A stretch of DNA of 64,000 nt, taken from the NCBI RefSeq assembly GCF_023278565.1, contig NC_064676.1, positions 4,278,001 through 4,342,000 on the forward strand, in the 5' to 3' direction. The notes beneath the pieces were generated by a model that ran no database searches, had not been told where the DNA came from, and was given only the letters and a program-made list of their open reading frames with translations. The position numbers were made by a program, and so were the translations under genes. Source of the DNA: Colletotrichum lupini. Taxonomy: Eukaryota; Ascomycota; Sordariomycetes; Glomerellales; Glomerellaceae. This document shows positions 37,328 through 47,019 of the stretch, in pieces. Position 1 is the first letter of the stretch; every line of letters starts with the position of its first letter.

Positions 37328-37850
37328 ATGCTTGCCTCACACGGACGCGGCGGTGCCGGCAACATGGCCGACACCTCAAAGTCGCCCAAGATCACCCCCA
37401 AGGACCTCGAGACCCCGACTCTGAAGACATCTGTCGTCACCACGGGCCGCGGCGGAAGCGGAAACATGGCCAAGAACGCCGACCCCTACGAGACTCGTTT
37501 GCGCCAGGACGTTGAGGCGTAAGTGCTATCCCCATTGAACTCGAAAGAAGCAAGTAAAAGACCTAAAGCTAACATGAGTTTCTCGATCTAGTGTCCCACG
37601 ACGCGAGAGTGCCGGCGCATCCCACTTTGGCCGCGGTGGTTCCGCCAATGTCTTCAAGGGATCACCCGAGGAGGAGGCCGCCGCCAAGAAGGCCAAGGCC
37701 GAGGGCGCGAGCGCCGTCGACGACGACGAGTCTGCTACCACCCTCCGCAAGAGCAAGAGCCCGTCACCGCGCCGCAGCTCCGAGGAGAACGCCAACGGTC
37801 TCGCCGCCAAGGGCAAGCAGTGGTTCAACAACCTGACCAAGAAGGCATAA
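37328..37850 (+). CDS. DUF3602 / Par32-like GRGG-repeat protein
   Basis: Two exons (37328-37518 and 37592-37850) are separated by a 73-nt intron (GTAAGT donor, GCTAAC branch, CTAG acceptor) and give 149 residues. The protein is small, basic and probably disordered. It carries three copies of a glycine motif: HGRGGAGN near residue 5, TGRGGSGN near 40 and FGRGGSAN near 75. It also has SP/TP sites such as KSPKITPKD and SKSPSPRRSS that look like kinase targets. This repeat layout defines DUF3602, whose best-known member is yeast Par32/Amu1, a TORC1-controlled phosphoprotein that binds and inhibits Mep ammonium transporters under good nitrogen supply. A role in nitrogen signalling is inferred from that relative and is not proven here. 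The ATG is the first in the frame and is preceded by an A-rich context. Confidence 0.85.
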
Positions 37851-38641
37851 GGCCGTCACCTGCTTCGTTCCTTCTCTTCTGTTCTTTCTCTCTTGCGCCC
37901 CCAATGGGCGGGATTTACGTCTGCATTGTGTCTCTTCTCGGTATGAGGAGTCATTAGCGATGGCGTATTGTTGAGTTGGTGACCACGCTTGGACGCCACA
38001 GGGCGTTGAAGCCTTCTTCATCGTTTCGGCGACTGGAATGTCCGAGAGGACTGTTTCTTATCAGGCCATCATTGTACAGCGCTTTTGCCACGGAGTTTTC
38101 ACGGATCGGGGATTTGTTTTCTGCTGGAGGCAAACAATAAGCGTCGCTAATAGCCAGCGACTTTGTTTGAAGATGTTGGAACGACACAAAAAAAAGTTCT
38201 TGATACCACGGTTGACATGATTTTCAAGGATAATTATGATACGGGAAGGAAAAGCATAATGGTATTTTTGATTTTATCCATACAATTTGCTTGTGCTCTG
38301 AACCATGATATCTTCCTTGACCATGAAATCTAGGAACTGTTATGGTACTATTACAGGAGCACATTTTGAAGCTGCGACGCTTAAAGTTATCATTGTTGCC
38401 ATTATGTTTCCTTCTACTCATGAGGCTTTATCAGAGGGTTCATTTGATTCGACCAAGATTGTCCTAAGGCACTACCGTCTCTAGGAAGATGCCTTTAAAA
38501 GATTGATGCTATGTCACTTTGTTTCGCTCCTTTTTCAATACGCCTTGTAGGTATTGTGACTTGATACTTGTATATCCGCTTTTCCAATCATCGCTTGCCG
38601 CTTCTTGATTTTTGTCCACAACCCACCGACTCGTTGCCTGC
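37851..38641. other. Intergenic region between convergent genes
   Basis: 3' regions of the DUF3602 gene and of the HEM12 gene. AT-richer than its neighbours, with no coding signal. Confidence 0.6.
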
Positions 38642-39950
38642 TTAGTTCTTCGTCAAACGATGAATTTCTGACAGGTAGAATCGGAGATCCTCGGGGTTGA
38701 CGCCCGGGGTGATGCCTAATATGAGATTATCAGCCTTCTTCCTTTCCCCGTACAAAATGAAGCAAATAAAATTGAACGCATCGACTTACCGTGGCCGAGG
38801 TTTGCAATCCATCCCTTCTTTCCGTTACCGTAGAAGCCCTTGACCATGGTCTCGACAGCCGCCGTCATGCGCTCGTGGGTACCGTACAGCACGCCAGGGT
38901 CTGCGTTGCCCTGGAAAGTAACACGCCTGTCGCCGCGAATCTTGACAGCCTCGGCGGGGTCCTGAAGCCAGTCGAGGCCGATGACGTCGTAGCCAATGTC
39001 AATGACGGAGTCGAGAGCGTGCCAGGCGCCCTTGGGGAAGACGGTCATGGGAACGCGCTCCAGGTTCATCTCGGCGAGCTTCTTGGGGAGGTTCTCGGAG
39101 ATGTAGGACAGGTACGGCTGGCTGAACTCCTTGAAGGCCTCGGGGCCGAGCTCGCCGGCCCACGAGTCAAAGACCATGATCATCTGGGCACCGGCTTTGA
39201 CCTGCAGCGCGAGGTACTCAACGCAGACGTCGGCAATCTTTTGCAGGAGCGCCTTGGACTCCTCGGCGTAGCGGTAGATCCACGTCTTGCTCTGCATGAA
39301 GAGCTTGGTGCCGCCGCCCTCGACCATGTAGCAGAAGAGCGTCCAGGGGGCGCCGCAGAAGCCGATGAGGGGCACACGGCCGGCGAGCTTCTTGCGGGTG
39401 AGGGTGATTGCCTTGTAGACGTAGTCGAGCTCGGAGGCGACGTCGACGTTCTTGGACAACACCTTTTCGTATTGCCCGTCAGTCGGGGTCTTGAGCGGCT
39501 CGGGGAAGTGGGGGCCCTTCTTGTCGACCATCTCGACCGTCATGCCGAGGGCCTGGGGCACGACGAGGATGTCGGAGAAGATGATGGCGGCGTCGAGGAG
39601 GCCGGCGAAGCGCTCAATCGGCTGCAGGGTCAGGGTGCTGGCGACCTCGGGGTCACGGCAGCAGGCGAAGAAGTCGCGGGTGCCCTTGGCTTCATGGTAC
39701 TCGGGGAGATAGCGGCCGGCTTTTTCGCAGGTTGTCAGGAATCGGCTGTTCATTTGTTCATGTCCTATTTCTTAGGACGGGAAAGGGCGGGTTACCTTGA
39801 CGCATGATCCAGCATGGCGGGCGCTCGACCGTCTCGCCTGGAAATTGAGGAGGTCAGCATTTGACTAGAAGAGTGGACTAGGTGTAGATACTCACCTCTT
39901 GCTGCGCGCAAGAGCAGGTCGTTCTTCAATGGCTCAAATGTCAACTCCAT
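38642..39950 (-). CDS. HEM12: Uroporphyrinogen decarboxylase (haem biosynthesis)
   Basis: Four exons (39950-39896, 39837-39796, 39719-38790, 38715-38642) yield 366 residues, the normal length for the family. Introns are 58, 76 and 74 nt; the second uses an AAG acceptor and the third a TTAG acceptor. The product decarboxylates the four acetate side chains of uroporphyrinogen III to give coproporphyrinogen III in the cytosol. Family signatures are visible: [11 protein letters not shown] near the start, [16 protein letters not shown] with Arg31 and Arg35, and [13 protein letters not shown] holding the likely catalytic Asp82. The [12 protein letters not shown] stretch, [10 protein letters not shown] and the C-terminal LGHG with its active-site histidine are also present. 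An internal ATG at 39753 lies inside intron 2 and is not the start. The gene is divergent from the unknown gene at 40411, with 460 bp between the two start codons. Confidence 0.96.
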
Positions 39951-40410
39951 CTTGTCGGCCTGCTGTGGGAATTGAAGGTGCTGATGGCGGATGTTGGAGA
40001 TGCCGTTCCACGGATCATCCAAAAAGTGCCCCGCGGTTCGGTCGCTGCAAAACCCCGCCAAAGCTTCAGGACCCCCGTCCACCGCCTCCTGTGCGCCCCT
40101 GCCGCCCTGCGCACGTCGCCGAGGCAGCCGGTCCGGCAGGTGCACCAGCCACGTTGTGGCTTGACTCCGCTATTGAGTGGGCCCGCAATCCAAAGCTCTT
40201 TCGACCTCCCTGGCAATTTCCATTTGTCGCTTCTCTTCAAACAGCTCTGAATAGTCTCCATCGAATAAAATCGAGCCAATTGGCAATCTCCGCCCGCGAC
40301 GAACACGCAAAAGCAGCTTCACGACCTGGACGACAATGATATAGTCCGAGCAAGATCAATTGAATACCCACGCGCCCGTCGCCATTCGATCCCTTGGCGA
40401 CCGGGCTGCA
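39951..40410. promoter_or_regulatory. Shared divergent promoter region of HEM12 and the neighbouring gene
   Basis: The 460 bp separating the two start codons must hold both promoters. The palindrome CCAATTGG at 40276-40283 offers a CCAAT box on both strands, 326 bp from the HEM12 start and 127 bp from the other. In fungi CCAAT boxes bind the HAP complex, which regulates haem and respiratory genes. Use of this site is inferred. Confidence 0.45.
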
Positions 40411-42495
40411 ATGCCGCCGTCACGACCAACCGTCCGATGCTGCCGCGCCGTCCAGCAACAGCTTCAAGCTTCGCCCGACAATGTATGGATCACGGATGGT
40501 CTGTTGGCGAGCGCCTTTGAGCGCTACTGCCACGTATCACGCCTCACGAGACGGAAATCGAGCTCTGTGCCCGGCCCGCTGGAGAATCGACGAAGACTGG
40601 GCAAGAGAAGGATGGCAGAGATGCACATGGACGGACACTCGACCCTACCTCCCTGGGCCATTGAGTTCCCGGTCGATCTGAGCCAATGGAAGTGGCAACC
40701 GCCGACACTTCGTACATCAAAGGACCAGAGGGATGATCTACAGAGCCAGCAAAGTCAATCTCTGCTATCTCGCGTTTACAGATGGTCAATGTCAGAACAA
40801 CAGATGAAAGAGGAGGAAGTTGACCGGAACGGCATTGAGAATGCGCCAGCCTCCACATTTGACGATCGGCTGTCTGAAGCCCGAGCCGCCGTTGCGGCAT
40901 CGACACGGAACGCGATCGACTCGGGCTATTACGACTTTATCGAGGGGCTTCAAAAGGAACTGAAATTGGGTGCCCTCGATCCCAGAGCCGTGGACATGGC
41001 TGTTTCGAAATTCCCCGAGTCTTTGACCGGGACAAGCGCTGACGGCGAGACGGTCAGCACAGCCATTGAGCTGTTTCTTTCGGCCGTTGTCAACGGAGTC
41101 GCATCTTCCAAAGTTTTGGGCCCGTCAGAGTTTGACGCGAGCTTTTGGAATCTTGTGCTGAATCGGACGTCTCAGCTGCGGGCCAATGACGCGACGATTC
41201 TCTTATTCCGGGCTACGCTCGATGCGGTCCCTCGCCCATACCTGAACGATGTCCACGAGGGCATCATTGCGGCAGTGCAAACACTAGCCGTGTCTCAGTC
41301 GACGGGGCGCAGACGGGCCGCGGATATTGGCGTTGCGCTCCGCGAATTGTCACCCGACAACCACGGTGCGCTTCTCGAGGGGATCGAAACTGCAGTCTAC
41401 CAAGGTTCAGTGGTCTTTGAGGAGGAAGCCCGCCAAAAGCTTCATTTCCTTTGGCTGCAGGTCTTGGCACACATGCCGCGGGTCGACTCTGTCTATCTCT
41501 TTGACGCTTGCGTCAGGTCCAGATACTTTGACCGCGAGCTACCCTGGCACGATGACCGAGATCTCAGCCAGCTTGTCCTCCAGCAATGGACTAGCCGTGG
41601 GTACCTAGGCGATCACGAGGCTGTCGCAGCATTCTGGGACCGCGAATCGTCCAGGCATGCGAGTTCGAGCCTCGCTGCCCTAGTAGCCGGTATTTGCGAA
41701 ATTGAGCGCGATAAACCAAAGCATTTGAGGAGGGAACATATCTGGCTAATCAAAAACCTCATGAAGCTGCTGAGTCGCTTCGGCCGCCAGGACCAGCTCA
41801 TCGTCTCGATGCAACGTTTTGCGGAAACCAGGGATTCGATACCTGTCATGCCGTTCATGCGAGTCGCGTCAGCCAGTCATGATCACAAGACGGCCCTCAG
41901 GCTAAGGTCGATCCTGCTCTCACACGAGAAGAAGCTGGAGAGCCGAATCGAGTCACAGTGGCATTGGACGGCTTGGGTGCCCTACGTCAAGTCCATGATC
42001 AGAGACGAATCGGTAACATCCCGGGACATTTGGTGGGCAGTACACTGCGGAGACGGCAAGATGAAGCGGTACGAAGCGAAACGGCACGAGCTCTCGATCA
42101 GGAGGAAAGCCCTCATGGAAAACATGACGGTGTGGTTCGCGAGCGCGACGAACCGGTCGGAGAGGAGCACGTTTCGAGATATGTCCCGGTGCATCAGCTG
42201 GCTCCGGAACAACAAGGTGCCGCTCAGCAACCGCTCGATGGCGGCCATCGCCAAGGTGGCCACGCGCGAGCTCAAGAGGGGCGAGTTCGGGCGGACGCAA
42301 CGCCTGCTCTGGTTGCTGGACGTTATAGGACAGTCCAGGGGACCCGAGCAGAGGGCTCTCGTCGCCCGGGTGCTGCAACGGTGGAGGCAGGCCAATTCCG
42401 AACTAGAGAGGAAGAGGTGCCGTGAGGCTGAAGGGGTGCCGGACGCCCAGCGGATCAGAGAGGCGATTGGGGCTCCGGAAAGGAGCAAGTGGTAG
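40411..42495 (+). CDS. Conserved-looking protein of unknown function, possibly helical-repeat (694 residues)
   Basis: A single open exon of 695 codons. The frame is open upstream, but only from a TTG (40360), so the first ATG at 40411 is used. I do not recognise the family. The N-terminal 80 residues are basic with few acidic residues, which could be a mitochondrial presequence. The body is rich in Leu, Arg, Ala and Trp, with repeated amphipathic-helix-like segments and no membrane helices. Examples are stretches around GALLEGIETAVYQ, LAALVAGICEIER and MKLLSRFGRQDQLIV. This texture resembles PPR/TPR-like organellar proteins, but I could not define repeats. The C-terminus is strongly basic and charged. 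Divergence from HEM12 over a short promoter would fit a mitochondrial role; this is speculative. Confidence 0.8.
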   Translation: MPPSRPTVRCCRAVQQQLQASPDNVWITDGLLASAFERYCHVSRLTRRKSSSVPGPLENRRRLGKRRMAEMHMDGHSTLPPWAIEFPVDLSQWKWQPPTLRTSKDQRDDLQSQQSQSLLSRVYRWSMSEQQMKEEEVDRNGIENAPASTFDDRLSEARAAVAASTRNAIDSGYYDFIEGLQKELKLGALDPRAVDMAVSKFPESLTGTSADGETVSTAIELFLSAVVNGVASSKVLGPSEFDASFWNLVLNRTSQLRANDATILLFRATLDAVPRPYLNDVHEGIIAAVQTLAVSQSTGRRRAADIGVALRELSPDNHGALLEGIETAVYQGSVVFEEEARQKLHFLWLQVLAHMPRVDSVYLFDACVRSRYFDRELPWHDDRDLSQLVLQQWTSRGYLGDHEAVAAFWDRESSRHASSSLAALVAGICEIERDKPKHLRREHIWLIKNLMKLLSRFGRQDQLIVSMQRFAETRDSIPVMPFMRVASASHDHKTALRLRSILLSHEKKLESRIESQWHWTAWVPYVKSMIRDESVTSRDIWWAVHCGDGKMKRYEAKRHELSIRRKALMENMTVWFASATNRSERSTFRDMSRCISWLRNNKVPLSNRSMAAIAKVATRELKRGEFGRTQRLLWLLDVIGQSRGPEQRALVARVLQRWRQANSELERKRCREAEGVPDAQRIREAIGAPERSKW

Positions 42496-43036
42496 ATGGT
42501 TGGGTGATTTTTAGGGAATAATACAAACACACCCACATTCACACATATTCAAATACTACGTCAAACGCATACAAGATGAAGTCATTCGGACCCAGCAATA
42601 AAGACGTGAAAGGGGGGGAAGACGATGAGTAGCGTGTGCCCGTGGTACTCGAGGGCGATCACGGTGGGCAGAAAGAGTGGTGGGACAAGAAGGTAAAAAG
42701 GTAGGTGAGGTACCTTTCGCATCTACGACCAGCAAAGGAGCGGCACGGCCCAGTACGATTGGAATTCTGCAATGGGATGGGAGAGGGGAGTGACAGGGCC
42801 CCTTGTTTCGTGATGGCGCGGGAAAGCTGATTCGGTACGTTCAAAGCTTTTGCCACGAGGGAAAAAAAATAGCAGCTTCTGCAGCGAGCCGCAGCGACGA
42901 GGAACGCTGGAATGTATGAAAGGGTAAAGTAGGCGGGCGAAACGAGCAGGAGAAGGAGGACGGCGCCGGACGGCATTCCATTGGGTTCCCTTTGACGGCG
43001 TACGGGCTCTCGGCCGGGTCGCAAGGTTTGTTGATG

Positions 43037-43066
43037 GAGAGAGAGAGAGAGAGAGAGTGTGTGTGT
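43037..43066 (+). repeat. Compound (GA)n(GT)n microsatellite
   Basis: About ten GA units run directly into five GT units. Confidence 0.9.
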
Positions 43067-43121
43067 CGACTTTTCTGGCCGCATGCGTACAGTGAGAGAT
43101 CATGTTGGTGGGCGGGTGGGT

Positions 43122-43136
43122 ACACACACACACACA
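43122..43136 (+). repeat. (AC)n microsatellite
   Basis: Seven and a half AC units, 56 bp downstream of the GA/GT run. Confidence 0.9.
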
Positions 43137-44903
43137 TCCCTTCCGGTGCTCGAAACCGAGGAAGTCGCGAGGTCACGAAAAGTCTCGTGCATTTTTCTTC
43201 TTCTTTCCTTTGTTTGAATGGTATGAGACAGGGAAAACCTTGATTCTGGTTTCCCATTGTCGAAAGTTGGAGAATGGTTAAATTGAAGAATTCGTTTGGT
43301 TTCAATCGATTTTTGGGGCTCCTTCACGTTTTGGGTCTTGGTTTTGTCTCTCGTCGCCTGTGGATGTGTCTGTTTCCTTTGCGGGCAGCGGGCGGAATAT
43401 GGGACAGTAGGTTGGATTGTGGTGGGCTTGGAGCCTCGTTCGGCGCCGCCCGGTCGATTGACACCTCACCCCCGGGACGGACGGGAGGCGGAGGGGTAGA
43501 GGGGGGATAATCATAGTCATTTGCGGCCTATGAAACGGGGGAGGCGGCCGGATGACTGGTTCTAGGTGAGTTGAATAGACTCGGAGCAACACCTACTACC
43601 TTAGTAGTCACCCAGGGTGGCGGTGATCAAGGGGCGAAAGATTTGCAAAGGGTGTATCATGTAACCATCCCGTACCTTACATTAGGGCCCTTTTCCCTCT
43701 CAGCCCAGGCACATAGGTTGGACATTAGCAGAAAGGTGTTTCGATATTGGTGAAAGACTGAGGTAGGCCTTAGTGCAGAGAAAACGGGCAAAGTTTGTTA
43801 GTGGACGGGAAGCCGGAATATTCGGGGGGGAGGGGGTGGGCCGATAAGAGAGAGAGAGGCGAGTGAGGTGAGACGATGAGCAGCAAAAGAGAGATTGTGT
43901 GCGGGAGAGGTGATGCTACCGTCGCTGCATTTGGGTGGATGAGACCCTGGGTTAACCACTTGAGGCTCTCACTTCGCCAGGTTGGGGGAGTGGACCACGC
44001 ATTGTCTGTGAGTGTGAAGTTGAGAAGAAAAAACGAACAACCTAAGACGAGGTCTGGAATGTATGGAAGATGGATGGAAGCAGCGCCATCGTTGATTAGG
44101 TTTGGTCCCTTGTGGAGCACTGGAGCTACGGTACCTACGTCGTAGTTCGTACCCAAGCTCCCTATTGCCTGTAGGTACTCCGTACATACATAGTACCGCG
44201 AGTACCTACCTAAGGCTGTGGACTCCTCCTCGAGGAACTGACGTGCGATACCTGCGGTGCTGCGGTCCGCGGATGGGGAATGAGGGGAGGGGCGACGTAT
44301 CTGCATGGCATTTGATTCTTCCTCAATGGATGGAATCGGGGCAGCTCATGCCCAAATCGTAACATTGTTGGACAAATTTTTGCTCATCGAGGTGGGGGGT
44401 TGACGGGCGGCGGAGGCGGGCAGAGATTGAGGATATGTGATGGGCAGGGGGAGGATGCTGCAACTTCTTGGAGCTAATACAACCTGCCCTGGAGAGTACA
44501 TAACTCCGTACGGGTAGAGGAAGCCCAGGAAAGGCGGCAGGAAAGGGTAAAGGCAGAGAAAGAAGGGTTCGTTTCGGCCGAGGCATAATTGGCGTGCCCC
44601 TTCCATCTCCCCCAACACGTCCCTCTTGATTACGTGCAGCAAAGATGAGCGCGCAAAAAGAAAGCAAAGGAAAACGAGATGGGTGGGCTGTGTCCAGTGA
44701 GAGGGCGTGGACGGCGTCGGTTCGCGACTGATGACATAGAACTCGACTGACATTTGCCGTAGGCCCGTTGAGGCGACATTAGCCTCCTCTGACCTTAATA
44801 TGACCTTTGCTCAGACGAACGTGGCACGCATGGTTGGAGGGGACACGGTAGCATGGGGGGGCCGGCCCGCCGTCTATCATTCATTAGACTCAAGTCAGGG
44901 ACT

Positions 44904-44932
44904 CAGACTCACAGACTCACAGACTCAGGGTT
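44904..44932 (+). repeat. Short tandem of ACTCACAG units
   Basis: The words CAGACTCA/ACTCACAG repeat about three times without spacing in noncoding DNA. Confidence 0.6.
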
Positions 44933-46089
44933 CAGAGGCAAACGTTGATGCAAGATTGGAGCTGGTCAGTACGGGCATAGTGTATGGACACTTGTAGCTC
45001 CGTACGCGACGGATATCCCGTATGTGCCATGATAAACGAGAGCAAAAGAACCCTGCACGTTGAGCAGCGTTGTCCCATTCGCTTCTCTTCATCCAAAGAC
45101 ACGTCTGTAATAACAGTTGAGTGATAGGCACGCCGCAAGACAGGGCAGACACGGGACAGGCTGCGGCATGGCCACGGGATGGCGGCATCCTCGTAGGTGG
45201 CATAGCATGGCGCAGGCAGCTACGACATATCATACGCCGTACGGGTAGTACCGCCGCAAAAGATAGAAAGAGAGAAAGGAAAGAAGTGAAAGATGGGAAC
45301 GTTCCGGACGGTTTGGAACGCCGACGCCAGCTTCTCCCGTCGGCAGCTAAGCAGAGTCGAGGGAACGGCAGCCCAGAGAGTGCGAGAGAGAGAGAAAGAC
45401 GGAGAGAGACATGTACTTCCATTCTCAGAAAGATTGAGAGACATGGCGAGAGAAAGAGCTTATCTGCTTTTGTCCCTCCATGGGGGATTGTCGTAGGGTT
45501 CGTAGCTTCGTCCAGTCCAGATGTTTAGTACCTCAAGGTAGGTGAGGAGGGCAAGCTGTCTCTGGAAAGGTACTTATCAAAACGCGGATACATGGTGCAA
45601 ATACGGAGTACCTTTATAGACCAGTGTTGTGCGCAGATTAGCGAAGAGACGACGCCCTGAACATGTTGCGTGATGTTGCGATGAACTATTCCTTCCCGGG
45701 AGGTGTGTCTTGGGCAGAGAGAAAGAGCTCAGGGGTGCCGAACCCCCGCATGCGGAAGTACCCGGTACCTGCGGCGGATCTGCTCGCTCAGTCGCACACG
45801 CGAACCGGCCCAGCAGGTCTCGCCTGCTCCGTCCCGCTGCCTTACCTCAGGTACTCTACTGCGTAAGTATGTATATGCTGTGCGCCCACTATTAGATACC
45901 TAACGTTGCCCGCTGATTCCCCGAGGAGGGTGCTGCTGCGGCCACTACTGAGAAGCCAGTACGAAAGATGCGGAGACTCGGCGAGAAGGTGCGGTGCTCC
46001 CCATCCCCTCTTTGTCTGGGCCGCTCGAAGTACCGGGTACCGCATACTTTGCCTTGCGGGAAGGTCGTTCTGGGCCATGTCATCCTGCT

Positions 46090-46400
46090 CTGCTCTTCTC
46101 TACCACGTACTCTGCTCCACACACCTCTCCCACCTCTCCCACCATCCTCCCATCTTCCCGCAACAGTTACACGCTTCGTTCGTTTCGTGTCTTGCTCTGC
46201 TGGTTCTACCTCTTGTTCTCTTCTTCTTTTCCATGTCACTCACTCCCACGTTTGTGTCTCTTCCTTTCTCTTTCTCCCCCCTCTCTGTCTCTTACCTCGA
46301 GGTAGCTTCCTTTTCGGCCACGCCCCTCCACCCCTCCTTTTCGTCCTCTTATTGTCCGTTGTTGGACAGGAAGTGACACAAATCAAGTTCAAACCCAGTC
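46090..46400 (+). promoter_or_regulatory. Pyrimidine-rich tract upstream of the large Zn2Cys6 gene
   Basis: About 300 bp are dominated by C and T on the plus strand, with many CTCC, TTCT and CCTC words. CT-rich tracts just upstream of transcription starts are common in highly transcribed filamentous fungal genes. It ends about 620 bp before the ATG at 47020. Confidence 0.45.
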
Positions 46401-47019
46401 CCAATCGAGGATACCCTCTTCTTCGCCGGCCTCCGCATCTACCGGCGTCTGTGTGAGAGGGTGAGAGAGAGCTGTATTCCTACGTGGATGGGCACTTACA
46501 TAGGCTTGCGCGCGCCCACCCCCAACTTGTCCTCCTCTCACATACTTGGCTCCTCGCTCGCCTACTCGCCCACCCAACCACCACCATCACCACCATCTCA
46601 ATCCTTCGGACTGGGATTAGTCGTCCACACCCGCAAGCACCATCACACACAACCACGACAAGGACCAGGACCAGGACCAGGGACCAGACTAAAAATCAAC
46701 TCTCCTGCATGTCCCGCCCGCTCCTCTCACATATCTCCGTTCACCACTGGCTACCCGGCTCGCACCCGTAGGCTGTAGCTTCCCACGTCCCTTTTTACGT
46801 CCGTAACTCCCCCCGGAACACCCAGGTAACCCTCGACCGTTCCCAGTTTCTATCCTCTTTGGACCGCATCCTCGACTCTCTTCAACGAATGACCGTCTTG
46901 TTTGCTTCGATTTTCATCCCGACAGCCTCTCATAACACCCTCCTTTTCCAAACGCTCGGCCATTGACAAGAATCCGAGATCTGATCAGACCGGCGCCCGA
47001 ACCGCCAACCAACCATCAA

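Larger units (their letters stand above)
42496..47019. other. 4.5-kb region upstream of the large Zn2Cys6 gene
   Basis: No supported gene. The region is dense in simple sequence: adjoining GA and GT runs (43037-43066), a CA run (43122-43136), a CAGACTCA tandem (about 44904-44932) and a pyrimidine-rich tract (46090-46400). It also holds GGTACCT words and two TACTCCGTA motifs (44176-44184 and 45602-45610 reversed). Several short upstream ATG frames occur in the last 600 bp and could act as uORFs if transcribed. Confidence 0.55.

Noticed and set aside
39720..39753. Start of uroporphyrinogen decarboxylase at the ATG at 39753
   Set aside because: This ATG lies inside intron 2. Using it would lose the conserved N-terminus and the CWIMRQAGRYLP motif.
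38791..39807. 338-codon plus-strand frame opposite HEM12
   Set aside because: It is the exact antisense of a clear uroporphyrinogen decarboxylase. Strong codon bias toward G/C third positions keeps the antisense frame open, and the translation shows only Glu/Gly/Val/Leu-rich composition without family motifs.
40360..40410. N-terminal extension of the unknown 694-residue protein
   Set aside because: It begins with TTG, not ATG; the ATG at 40411 is preferred.
46963..47019. N-terminal extension of the large Zn2Cys6 protein
   Set aside because: The frame is open there, but the first codon is TTG; the first in-frame ATG is at 47020.
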